Shown piece by piece: positions 1 to 9,412 of a stretch of DNA of 40,604 nt. The notes beneath the pieces were generated by a model. The model ran no database searches and had not been told where the DNA came from. It was given only the letters and a program-made list of their open reading frames with translations. The DNA comes from CAYVBE01 sp964448935. GTDB taxonomy: Bacteria; Planctomycetota; Brocadiia; SM23-32. The DNA is taken from the NCBI GenBank assembly GCA_964448935.1, contig CAYVBE010000016.1, forward strand, positions 1 through 40,604, read 5' to 3'. Within the stretch, counting starts at the first letter, position 1, and the number at the start of each line of letters is the position of its first letter. The position numbers were made by a program, and so were the translations under genes.

Positions 1-120
1 ACAAATCCCTCTTTCGCCCGCCTTCACATCACCCGGGCCGCACCCGGGCTTGCGTAGCGGTGATCCGGAAAGGACAACAGAAAACCGATAATTGAATGAC
101 CCTGCGGTCCGGGAAGCCGC

Positions 121-149
121 TGCAACGGAGCCGATCGGTATGGTATGAT
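121..149 (+). promoter_or_regulatory. Possible extended -10 promoter for the WD40 kinase gene
   Basis: TATGAT lies at 144-149 and is preceded by TGG, which gives an extended -10 (TGN) element. The hexamer 17 bases upstream, TGCAAC at 121-126, is a poor -35. Its position about 30 bases before the start codon fits. Nothing else recognisable lies in positions 1-181. Confidence 0.35.
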
Positions 150-181
150 CGTGCCCGGATCGTTGGCAAGGGAGCTGGACC

Positions 182-3100
182 ATGGGCGAGGAAGAGAAGG
201 ACGCCGACCGGACTGTGGACCCGTCCGAGCTGGAGGGCGAAGGCCCCGGCCTGGACCGCACACTTCCCGGTGAGGCGCAGAGCACCGACACGGTGGGCCC
301 GGGCGGACCGGCCGACGACCGGATGGCGGACACCGTGGTGGACACCCTCTGGGCCGACACCATCCCGCAGGACATTGACCCCGACGAAACCGTGAAGGCC
401 ACGCTGCAGCGGGAACCGGCCGGCGAGGGGGAGTCCATCCCGCAGGACCTGGACGACTACGAGATACTCGGGGTGATCGGCAAAGGCGGCATGGGGGTCG
501 TCTACCGCGCCCGCCAGAAATCGCTGGACCGCGAAGTGGCACTGAAGACCTTCCGGGACCGGGGTGACGTGCAGCAGGACGCCACTTATCGGACGATGTT
601 CGCCTCCGAAGCCGTGGTCACGGGCAACCTGGACCATCCGAACATCGTGCCCATCCACGCCCTCGAGGACGCCGCCGAGGGCCCGAGCTTCTACACCATG
701 AAGCGGGTCCAGGGCCGCCCGTGGGAGGACTGCATAGACGAAATGTCCCTGCGGGAAAACCTGGAGACGCTCCTGCGAGTGTGCGACGCCATGGCCTTCG
801 CCCACGACCGGGGAATCATACACCGTGACCTGAAGCCCGAAAACGTGATGCTGGGCGACTATGGAGAGGTCCTGGTGATGGACTGGGGCCTGGCGGCCTC
901 CGTGCGGAAGGAGGCCAAAGCCGAGCACATCGAAACCACCCATCAGCGGGGCGGAACGCCGGCCTACATGGCGCCCGAGCAGGCCCTGGACGACCGGCTG
1001 CGGATCGGCACCATGACGGACGTCTACCTGCTGGGGGCCATCCTCTTCCGCATCGTTGCCGGCCGTCCGCCCCACCACGGCAAGGACGTTATGGAATGCC
1101 TGCGCAATGCCGCCAAGAACCACATCGTCGAGATTGAACAAAGCGGTGAAGTTGTGGACATCGCATTGAAAGCGATGAGCCCGCGGCAGCAGAACAGGCA
1201 TCCCGACGTGGAAAGGCTGCGCGAGGACATCCGGAATTACCTGGACCACCAGGAGAGCATAGCCCTGACCGCTAATGCCCGGGAGGATCTGAAGACGGCC
1301 GAAAAGGAGGGCAGCTACGAGAAGTTCTCCCGTGCGGTCTTCGGGCTGGAGCAGGCCCTCTCTCTGTGGTCTGAAAACACCGGCGCGGCCGAGACGCTCG
1401 AAGCGGCCCGCAATGCCTACGCGCGCGCCGCGTTCGAGAACGGCGACCTGGAGCTGGCGCTCTCGGTGGTGGATGAGGACTCATCTCGGGAGCTGCGGGA
1501 GCAGATTGTGGATGCCCTGGAAGAGCGTGCCCGGCGGCAACGCGCCCTGCAGGCGCTCAAATGGGGCACGATAGCGCTGACCGCTGCGCTGCTGATATCG
1601 CTGACCGTCGGCTTTCTGTGGATTCGGTCCGAGCGCAACCGGGCGTTGCGTGAGAGCTACTTCGCCACGGTCCGGCTGGCGGCCGTCAAGATCGAGGAAC
1701 TGAGCTACGACGAGGCGGAGAGGCTGCTCGCCGGCTGCCCGGAGCGCCTGCGCGGCTGGGAATGGGGGTTTCTGAACCGGCTCTGCCATCTTGACCTGCT
1801 CACGTACACTGCGCATGAGGCCCAGGTCGGCGCGGTGGCCGTGAAGCCGGGCGGCAGCCTGGTGGCCTCCGGCGACTGGCAGGGGAAGGTCCGCCTCTGG
1901 GACCCGCGGTCCGGCGAAACCGTGCGGACCATAGACGCCCACTCGGACATCATCGGCGATCTGGCATTCTCCCCCGACGGCGCCCGGCTGGCTTCCGCCG
2001 GGGACGATGGCGCGGCCCGCGTCTGGGACGCGGCCACGGGGGCCCTCGTTGCGGCCCTGGAGGGTCACGAGGACGAGGTCTGGTCGGTGGCTTTCTCGCC
2101 GGACGGCGGGAAACTGGCCACCGGCAGCACGGACGGGACGCTGCGCACATGGGATGCGGCCACGGGAGAACAGCTCGATCTGGTCCCCTCACCCGAAGGC
2201 CCTGTCACCAGCGTCGCGTTCTCGCCCGATGGCAGGCCGGCATTCGCCTACGGTAAACTCGAGGAGCCCGGCACCATAGCCCTCCTCGGTGAAGGTGCAG
2301 ACTCGGAGAGACAAACGCTGGAAGGCCACACGGAGCACGTCAACTGCATCGCCTTCAGCCCGAACGGACGGCTGCTCGCCTCGGCCTCCTGGGACGGAAC
2401 GGTAAGGGTGTGGAACACCGAGAGGGCCTATCCCCTGCGGCGTCTTCCGCATCGAGGGCCGGTCTTCGGCGTGGCATTCTCGGCCGACGGCAGGTACCTG
2501 GCGTCCTGCAGCGAGGACCGCACGGTAAAGGTCTGGGACCTGGAGAGCGGGCAGGCTGCGGGCACCTTCACGGGGCATTCAGGCGCCGTCGGCTCGGTCG
2601 CCTTCCTCCCGGACGGCCGGCGCGTGGTGTCCGGCAGCACGGACGGCACCGCCAGGGTCTGGGAGTTGGGCTCCGGCGGCGGCAGCGCACTCACCATCCA
2701 GGGGCATCAGGGCGCGGTGGCCGGGGTGGCCTTTTCCTCCGACGGCAATACCCTCGCCTCGGCGGGCCAGGACGCAACGGTCCGCCTGTGGGACCGGCAG
2801 ACGGGCGAGCAGACCGCTGCCGTGCAGACACGGGCGGGCGCCGCCAACGCCGTGGACTTCTCGCCCGACGGCGGCACGCTGGCCGTGGGCTGCCGGGAGG
2901 GCGCCGTCCTTCTGCTGAACGCGGAGACCTCCGAGGTGCTGCACGCGATCGAGGCTCACGGCGAGGCCGTCCGTTGCGTGGACTACTCCCCGGACGGCGC
3001 ACTGGTGGCCACCGGCGGATGGGATGGAACCGCCGCCGTCTGGGACCCGAGCACCGCAGACAGGCACGTGAGCCTGGACCTGGGCGGCTCCCCGGCCCAG

Positions 3101-3565
3101 TCCGTGGGGTTCTCACCCGACGGCGACCGGATCGCGGTGGCGGTCCGCGACGGCACCGTGCGGGTCTTCGAGGCCGGCACGGGCGAGACGGTTGCCACCC
3201 TCGATGCCCACGCCGGCTGGGTCCGCGCGGTCGCCTTCTCGCCCGACGGGCGTCTCATGGCATCGGCGGGCGACGACAACCTGGTGCGGCTCTGGAACGC
3301 CGCGACCCTCGCGCACGTCGTTGACTTGAAGGGACATGCAAAATGGGTCAAATCCCTCGCGTTCTGGCCCGACGGGCGGAGGCTCGTATCGGCGGACGAC
3401 GACGGGATGATCAAAGTCTGGGACCTCTCCACGCAGCGCGACCTGGTGGGCTGGACCGCCCATCGGGGGACCTGCTGGTCGGTGGCGGTTTCGCCGGACG
3501 GCGCGGCGGTCGCCTCGGCAGGTGCCGATGGTGCCATCAAAATTTGGCACGGTTCGGATCGGTAG
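182..3565 (+). CDS. Membrane-spanning Hanks-type Ser/Thr protein kinase with 14 WD40 repeats
   Basis: This 1127-aa protein should phosphorylate Ser/Thr residues inside the cell and display a large propeller on the other side of the membrane. The kinase domain spans about residues 93-355: a glycine-rich loop GKGGMGVVYRA at 100-110, a VALK lysine at 122, the catalytic HRDLKPEN at 214-221, and DWG at 234-236 in place of DFG. Residues 356-460 are helical linker, and 462-481 form one hydrophobic span. From about 541 to the end I count 14 WD40 units, most with AFSPDG and VRLWD-type signatures, which is enough for two seven-bladed propellers. The start is supported by AAGGGAG at 168-174, seven bases upstream. 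The acidic first 85 residues look disordered. Kinase-WD40 fusions of this kind are common in Planctomycetota. The gene precedes a secretion pair on the same strand, but that pair has its own promoter, so a functional link is unproven. Confidence 0.93.
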   Translation: MGEEEKDADRTVDPSELEGEGPGLDRTLPGEAQSTDTVGPGGPADDRMADTVVDTLWADTIPQDIDPDETVKATLQREPAGEGESIPQDLDDYEILGVIGKGGMGVVYRARQKSLDREVALKTFRDRGDVQQDATYRTMFASEAVVTGNLDHPNIVPIHALEDAAEGPSFYTMKRVQGRPWEDCIDEMSLRENLETLLRVCDAMAFAHDRGIIHRDLKPENVMLGDYGEVLVMDWGLAASVRKEAKAEHIETTHQRGGTPAYMAPEQALDDRLRIGTMTDVYLLGAILFRIVAGRPPHHGKDVMECLRNAAKNHIVEIEQSGEVVDIALKAMSPRQQNRHPDVERLREDIRNYLDHQESIALTANAREDLKTAEKEGSYEKFSRAVFGLEQALSLWSENTGAAETLEAARNAYARAAFENGDLELALSVVDEDSSRELREQIVDALEERARRQRALQALKWGTIALTAALLISLTVGFLWIRSERNRALRESYFATVRLAAVKIEELSYDEAERLLAGCPERLRGWEWGFLNRLCHLDLLTYTAHEAQVGAVAVKPGGSLVASGDWQGKVRLWDPRSGETVRTIDAHSDIIGDLAFSPDGARLASAGDDGAARVWDAATGALVAALEGHEDEVWSVAFSPDGGKLATGSTDGTLRTWDAATGEQLDLVPSPEGPVTSVAFSPDGRPAFAYGKLEEPGTIALLGEGADSERQTLEGHTEHVNCIAFSPNGRLLASASWDGTVRVWNTERAYPLRRLPHRGPVFGVAFSADGRYLASCSEDRTVKVWDLESGQAAGTFTGHSGAVGSVAFLPDGRRVVSGSTDGTARVWELGSGGGSALTIQGHQGAVAGVAFSSDGNTLASAGQDATVRLWDRQTGEQTAAVQTRAGAANAVDFSPDGGTLAVGCREGAVLLLNAETSEVLHAIEAHGEAVRCVDYSPDGALVATGGWDGTAAVWDPSTADRHVSLDLGGSPAQSVGFSPDGDRIAVAVRDGTVRVFEAGTGETVATLDAHAGWVRAVAFSPDGRLMASAGDDNLVRLWNAATLAHVVDLKGHAKWVKSLAFWPDGRRLVSADDDGMIKVWDLSTQRDLVGWTAHRGTCWSVAVSPDGAAVASAGADGAIKIWHGSDR

Positions 3566-3589
3566 AATTCTGCAAGGGAGTGAAAGTTC

Positions 3590-3618
3590 TTGACATATTG
3601 CCTGTGATGGTCTATTGT
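3590..3618 (+). promoter_or_regulatory. Sigma-70-type promoter for the tpsB-tpsA operon
   Basis: TTGACA at 3590-3595 and TATTGT at 3613-3618 are separated by 17 bases. It lies just after the kinase stop codon and about 100 bases before tpsB, so the secretion operon can be transcribed independently of the kinase. Confidence 0.7.
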
Positions 3619-3726
3619 TCCGCCGGCGGTTCGGCGGCCTGAGACCGCTGTGGACGAGAAACACGGTATGCCATAAAAACATCGGACACGCAACTTGTTC
3701 TTTCCCCTTGCCGGTCGGAGGAATGC

Positions 3727-5361
3727 ATGAGAGCCGCGGGACCACGCCGAACAGCGGCGTTGCTGACGCTTGGGGCTGCAATTCTGCTCTGCACGGTCCA
3801 TGTCGCCTTTTCAGCCGACGAAACCCCGACAGCCCCCCCTGCCGAGACGCGCCCCGAGATTCGACGCATCTCCATCGAAGGAAATACGCTGCTGCCGCCC
3901 GAGGAGCTGCGTGAGTTCGCCGGTCGGCATGAGGGTCGGGCGCTCTCCGCCGCCGAGATCCAGTCAATGGTGGGGGCGCTGCAGGAGCGCTATGCGGCCA
4001 TCGGCTACCCCACGACCCGAGTGGTGGTCCCTGCGCAGGAGGTCACGGACGGGGTGCTCAAACTCCGCGTCGTCGAGGGTCGCGTCGGGAGCGTTGAAGT
4101 CGTGAACAACGTCTGGTTCTCGGACGAGAACTACCTGCCGTATCTCCCGGCGAAAGGGGAACTTCTGGACGTGCCGGACCTCAAGAGGGACCTTCACTAC
4201 CTGAACCTCCACCCGGACCGGCAGGGCAAGGCCGGGCTGACGGCCGGCGAGGAGCCCGGAAGCACCGATATCAAGCTCTACGCCCTGGAGGACAACCCCT
4301 TCCACCTGTCCCTGAGCTACGACAACGAGGGCACGCCGGACACCCCGCGCTCCCGGACGGACCTGACCGTGCAGTACGACAACCTGTTCGGGCGCAGCCA
4401 GGTGGGAGTGTTCCGGTTCGGCACGGCGCCGGGCGACAATGACAAGGTCCGGCAATACATCGGCACTTACTACGTGCCGCTTGCCCCCCTCGGCGGGCCG
4501 GTCGGCCATTCCGTCACGGCCTACGGCGCCTACAGCCGCAGCGCCACCGAGACCGTTCTGAACGCCTTCTCCCTCTCCGGTCAGGGCACGGTCCTGGGGG
4601 CGCAATACGCCCTGCCCCTGCGAAGATGCGGCTCTTTCTACCAGGACCTCAGCTTCGGCGCGGAATACCAGGAGATCAAGGACGACGTGGGCTTCGGCGG
4701 CGGAGGAACGAAGAACACCGTACACACTTTGCCCCTGATAGTGCGCTGGAGTGCCACCGGCAAGCACGACGACGGCGTTACCAACCTGTCCGCCGGACTG
4801 CGCTGGCAGCGGGACGAGCTTTTCCGCAATTTCGATCAAGCAAGCTACGAGGATTCCAGGGCGGGCGCCGATCCGGACTTCGTGGTCTGCACGGTCCGGG
4901 CTCAGAGGGTGCAACACCTCTGCGACGGCTGGACGGGCTCCCTGGCCACAGTGGGCCAGTTAAGCGACGAGAGGCTGCTGCCCAGCCAGCAGTTCGGCCT
5001 GGGCGGCTGGGACAGCGTCCGGGGTTACCGATCACGGATCACAACGACCGATGACGCCTTCAACGTGCGCGCAGAGGTCCGGTCCCCCGTCCTGCCGCCG
5101 GTCCTGCCCGAGGAGGCGGATGAACAGACGCAGGTGCTGGCGTTCCTGGACTATGGCTGGGGCAACAACCGCGAAAACCGGCCGGGAGAGCCGGACACCG
5201 AGAACCTGCTCGGCGCCGGAGTCGGACTTAGAGTCGGGCTGTTTGATGGCCGCGTAACGGGCCGGGTGGACCTGGCCTGGGCCCTGCACGACGTCCGGGC
5301 GACGCCCGACGGCGAAGAGGGCGACTGTATCGTGCATCTGGGATTCGGATGTCGCTACTGA
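3727..5361 (+). CDS. Two-partner secretion outer-membrane transporter (TpsB, ShlB/FhaC family)
   Basis: This 544-aa protein should form the outer-membrane pore that exports its partner TpsA, encoded 17 bases downstream. A signal peptide covers about residues 1-30. Residues 44-117 form one POTRA domain, and about 118-195 a second, with the RVVEGRV segment at their junction. The remainder, about 196-544, alternates as expected of a 16-strand barrel and ends in an aromatic residue (GFGCRY). The family hallmark VRGY, which sits in the conserved loop 6 of TpsB/Omp85 proteins, is at 431-434 within GGWDSVRGYR. The length is typical of the family (about 550 aa). The start is supported by GGAGGA at 3717-3722, four bases upstream. 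The protein implies a diderm cell with a true outer membrane. Substrate specificity cannot be read beyond the adjacent tpsA. Confidence 0.93.
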   Translation: MRAAGPRRTAALLTLGAAILLCTVHVAFSADETPTAPPAETRPEIRRISIEGNTLLPPEELREFAGRHEGRALSAAEIQSMVGALQERYAAIGYPTTRVVVPAQEVTDGVLKLRVVEGRVGSVEVVNNVWFSDENYLPYLPAKGELLDVPDLKRDLHYLNLHPDRQGKAGLTAGEEPGSTDIKLYALEDNPFHLSLSYDNEGTPDTPRSRTDLTVQYDNLFGRSQVGVFRFGTAPGDNDKVRQYIGTYYVPLAPLGGPVGHSVTAYGAYSRSATETVLNAFSLSGQGTVLGAQYALPLRRCGSFYQDLSFGAEYQEIKDDVGFGGGGTKNTVHTLPLIVRWSATGKHDDGVTNLSAGLRWQRDELFRNFDQASYEDSRAGADPDFVVCTVRAQRVQHLCDGWTGSLATVGQLSDERLLPSQQFGLGGWDSVRGYRSRITTTDDAFNVRAEVRSPVLPPVLPEEADEQTQVLAFLDYGWGNNRENRPGEPDTENLLGAGVGLRVGLFDGRVTGRVDLAWALHDVRATPDGEEGDCIVHLGFGCRY

Positions 5362-5378
5362 GCATTTTGGGGTGAGAA

Positions 5379-8300
5379 ATGCAGACTGAAAGACGGCGAA
5401 CCGAAGCGGCGGGAACGGATCGGCCAGGCCTGTGGGTGTTGGGGTTGGCGTGCCTCTGCTTGATGGGCGTCCCGCCGGCATTCGCCCTGCCCGGTGGTGA
5501 GGAGGTGGTTTCCGGGGAGGTGGAGTTCCAGCGCTCCGGGGCGCAGCTCGACATCCATCAGGGCACCGATAAGGCCATCATCAACTACGCGGACTTCTCC
5601 ATCGGCGCAACCGAGGGGGTGACCTTCGTGCAGCCCGGCGCCCGGTCCATAGCGCTCAACCGCGTGCCCAACGGACCGGCCTCCAACATTGCCGGCCGGC
5701 TGACGGCCAACGGCAGGATCATGCTCATCAACCCCTCCGGCATCGTCTTCACGGACACCGCCAGGGTCTCGGTGCACGGACTGATCGCCTCGGCGCTGGA
5801 TATCTCGGACGAGGATTTCCTGCTGGACAACTACGTGTTCGATCGAGGGGTGGCCGGAGCTTCCGTGGTGAACAACGGCGAGATTACGACCCCCGCCGGA
5901 GGCGAGGTGTTCCTGGTAGCGCCCGAGGTCCTCAACGGCGGCCGGATTGACGCCCCGGAGGGAGGGGTGGGGCTGGTGGCCGGGTCGGCCGCGTATCTGA
6001 CCGACGATCCATTCGGCAATGTCGTGTTCGAGGTGCCCGGCCGGGACGGCAAGGTGAGCAACACGGGCTCCATCGTGAGTGCGGGCGGGAACATAGACCT
6101 CTACGGCGCGGTGGTTAACCAGAACGGTCTGGCCAGTGCCGATGCCATCGAGACGGACGGCGGCACGGTCCGGCTGGTCTCATCGGACACCACGGGCCTG
6201 GGCGCGGGCAGCGCCACCACGGCCCGCAGCGACAGCGGCAAAGGCGGCGAAGTGCAGGTGTTGGGCGATCGGGTGGGCCTGGACGAGGCGACGGTGGACG
6301 TCTCCGGCGGCGCCGGCGGCGGCACTGCGCTGATCGGCGGCGATTACCAGGGCGGGGGCGACGTGCCCGCGGCATCGCGCACCATCGTCGGGGAAGGTTC
6401 CCGGATTGCCGCCGACACCCTCGCTACGGGGGATGGGGGGAAGATCATCGTATGGGCCGACGAGAACACGGCGTTCTACGGCAGTCTGAGCGCGCGCGGA
6501 GGCCCGCAGCACGGCGACGGCGGATTCGCGGAGGTCTCCGGCAGAGAGGGACTGACCTACCTGGGAGACGCCGACCTGGGCGCGCCACGGGGCGAGAGGG
6601 GCCGGTTGCTGCTCGACCCGAAAGACCTTCTGGTCGCCCTGGAGGGAACAGCGTTGCTTCAGGACGTGGATGATTTCCTGGACAATCCGGCGGGCAACGC
6701 CGTTGTGGCACCCGCGGCCATAGTCGCTGCCCTGGAAAACGGGGATGTCGCCCTGAAGGCCAATAACGACCTCTGGGTCCTCGACCCGATAGATGCGAGC
6801 GCGAACGATCCGGCCAACGAGGGTGCGCTCCGGTGCCATGCCGGCAGAAGCATCTTCGTCGANNNNNNNNNNNNNNNNNNNNNNNNNNNNNNNNNNNNNN
6901 NNNNNNNNNNNNNNNNNNNNNNNNNNNNNNNNNNNNNNNNNNNNNNNNNNNNNNNNNNNNNNATCCGGCCAACGAGGGTGCGCTCCGGTGCCATGCCGGC
7001 AGAAGCATCTTCGTCGAGAACGACGTGCTTCTGGTCGGCCCCTTCCACGCCATTGCCAACGACACGAATGCCGACTTGAGGTACAGGGACCCCGGACCGG
7101 CCGAGCTACATCTGGGGGCCGACATCAGCGCCAGCCGCATAACCGGCCTCATGGACGGCGGAGGCGGTGGGTTCCCACCGGAGAACGGCGAAACGCCGGG
7201 TGACATAATCGTCGGCGATGATGATGAAACGAGCTTTATCGCGGAGAACGATGTACGTTTCACGAACAACGGCTACGGCGGCCTGTTCGTAGACGGCTTT
7301 GTGGAAGCGCCCGGCGGCTTTGAATACCACGCCGACTTCGGCATGGACGCCGGGGTATGGGTCGGTGCCGGCGGACTGATTCAGGCCGGCCCGGGCGGCA
7401 TCAACATAGACTCGGGCGGCCCCGTGGACATTCCCGGCCACATCCAATCGGACGGAGGGGATGTCCGAGTGAAAGGGTCGCACATAGGGCCCGGCGAGGC
7501 AATATACCCGGAAAGCATCGTCACCACCGGGCCGGGCAGTATATTACTGGTCTCCACCGAGGGTGATGTGATTGCCGCAGCAATCTCCAGCGAGAACCGG
7601 GTGACCATTGACTCGGCAAACGCGATAATCTCCGGCTTCCTGCGGTTCGAGGAACCCGACATCATCGCGCCCGAGGTGGAGCTCCGTGCCGTCCTGGGAA
7701 TTGGCGGCAGTGAGTCCCCCCTCAGGACGGAGGCCGACCGGCTTGCGGCGGACAGCCAGGCCGGGGGCATCTCCATCTGGAACTACGCGGACGGGCTGGA
7801 GATCGGCCAGGTCGGCAACACCGCCGGCCTGAATCTCGGCGAGCCGGGTGAGATAGAACAGTCCATCGGTCTTGCCTACTCCGGTCCGCTGACTATCAAC
7901 GAGCCGGTGATCAACCTGGCCGGCGGCGCGGTGGTTTTCGGTACGGGCGAACCGATATTGGAACCCCCAAACGGCAGTTTTGAAGAAGTCCCCCTGCCCG
8001 AGCCCGCCTTTTCCCCCGGCCTCCCGCCGGGCGAACCGGGCGCGATCACCGTCAATGCCCCGGTAACCGCAACCGGCGAAGGTGGCATATGCTTCGAGCC
8101 CGGCGGCGACTTCCTGATGAACGCCGACGTCATCGCAGAGTTCGGGGACATAGGCATTTTCAGTCCGCCCGACCCTGAGAACCCCTTCATAACGACTATC
8201 GGGGCCCTGCTTACCACGCGGGGTGAGGCAATCCTCGTCCTCGGGAACGAAATCGTCGTTGGGCCGGCAGGAATGGTCCATAACCAGGGCCCGGGCTTCA

Positions 8301-9391
8301 CCAGGCTTATGGCGATGAATGACGCGACCGTCCACGGAGAGGTGCGCGGTGACAGCGGCCTGGTGGAGGTGGGCGCCTGGGGGCAAACCCGGATTACCGG
8401 GATCGTGCAAGTGCTGGGGTCAGACGCCCGACTTCTCGGCGGAACGGTCCTCATAGAAGGCGGCGCCCTTGTCTCCAACCCGAGTAACGGTGGCCTGGAC
8501 GTCGTGGCCGAGGAGGGAGACGCCACCGTCACCGGGATTGAAGGCGGCGGGCGTGCCACGGTGCAAGCTGCAGGCTCTATCCTCGACGGCGGCGAGAGCG
8601 CCCCCGACATCGTGGCGCCTGACATCGAATTGATCGCGGGCACCGGAATTGGCCGGGAGACGAACCGCATCGAGATAGACGCCGATCGGCTGGCGGCAAC
8701 CACAAAGACCGGCGGCATATGGCTCGACGACATCGCGGGAGGGGCCCAGGTTACGGATGTTGGCGAGACCAGCGGACTGAGCGTGACCAACGGCACGCAG
8801 GACGACATCCACCTGCGCACCTTCAGCCCGCTGAGGATAAGCGCCGACGTCAGCAACACCGGCGGCGGACGCATCGTCCTGGGCGCTCAGGGCAACTCGC
8901 CCGGGGACGACCTCACCATAGACCCCGCTGCCAGCGTCGCAACCGCCGGAGGCGGCGGCATCGAGCTGTCCGCAGGCAGCGACATCATCCAGGACGGGAA
9001 TATACAGGCCGGGGGCGGAGGAGACATCTCGCTGACGGCCAATGATCGTGTCGCCCTCGGCGGCAACATCACCACCGATGGCGGCGACGTGACCGTAGTG
9101 GCCCTGGACTTCGACCAGCGGCCCGAAAGCACCATTGACACGCAGGGCGGCCAGGTCACCGTGGCGCCGCCCCGTGGGCCGGAGGGCCAACTGGCAGCCA
9201 TGCTGGCAGATGTGAGTTCAACCGAAGGCCAGAGCGGCTCGGCCGGCAGTCCCCCGGCCCAGGGAGACGAGGAAGACGAGGAGGAAGAAGAGGAAGAGGA
9301 CGAAGAAGGCGACGAAGAGGAAGTCGCCGGCGGTCGCTTCCCCCTCCCCCCCTCCGTCCTCAACACCTCCACCGGGCCGGAGGCCGGCTGA
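5379..9391 (+). CDS. TpsA-type exoprotein with filamentous haemagglutinin N-terminal (TPS) domain; interrupted by assembly gap
   Basis: This is the secreted partner of the upstream TpsB. A signal peptide ends near residue 36 (VPPAFA). The TPS secretion domain follows, with INYADFSIG at 68-76, the NRV motif near 94-96 and NPSGI at 118-122, all typical of FHA/HMW exoproteins. The rest is long Gly/Asp/Asn-rich sequence expected to fold as a right-handed beta-helix. Near the C-terminus lies a run of Glu/Asp (about 9265-9330) followed by a short tail. As printed, the reading frame changes across the N gap at 6863-6962. Removing the gap plus one copy of the 55-base overlap (155 bases in all) leaves 3858 bases, a single uninterrupted ORF of 1285 aa, with the same peptide on both sides of the junction. 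I therefore treat the gene as intact. The start is supported by GGGGTGAG at 5369-5376. Binding target and role (adhesin, toxin or other) are not evident. Confidence 0.88.
6808..7017 (+). repeat. 55-base duplicated contig ends flanking the N gap
   Basis: Bases 6808-6862 immediately before the N run are identical to 6963-7017 immediately after it, 55 of 55. The duplicate reaches both contig ends exactly, as expected of an unmerged k-mer overlap in a de Bruijn assembly. A genuine tandem repeat in tpsA that broke the assembly is the alternative. Confidence 0.85.
6863..6962. other. Assembly gap of exactly 100 N
   Basis: These are 100 consecutive unresolved bases inside tpsA. The round number is a conventional scaffold placeholder rather than a measured distance. 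The flanking 55-base identity suggests the real gap length is about minus 55. Confidence 0.98.
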
Positions 9392-9407
9392 TCCGGCGGC
9401 CGGACCG
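9372..9407. terminator. Possible bidirectional hairpin between convergent genes
   Basis: An imperfect GC-rich stem is centred on the tpsA stop codon. GCCGG at 9383-9387 pairs with CCGGC at 9393-9397, and CCGG at 9377-9380 pairs with CCGG at 9400-9403. It lies between the convergent tpsA and SMP-30 genes. There is no T-tract, so termination is only a guess. Confidence 0.3.
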
Positions 9408-9412
9408 ACGGG

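Noticed and set aside
34..50. Pair of CCCGGG sites near the left edge
   Set aside because: Two short GC-rich repeats are expected by chance at this base composition, and no gene end is visible beside them.
29..1249. Long open frame on the minus strand opposite the kinase domain
   Set aside because: It lies antisense to a well-supported kinase, and high GC content leaves stop codons rare in such frames. Its translation shows no family pattern.
5379..7079. tpsA as a truncated pseudogene ending after the N gap
   Set aside because: The frame change is explained by the 155-base artefact; the merged frame is intact to 9391.
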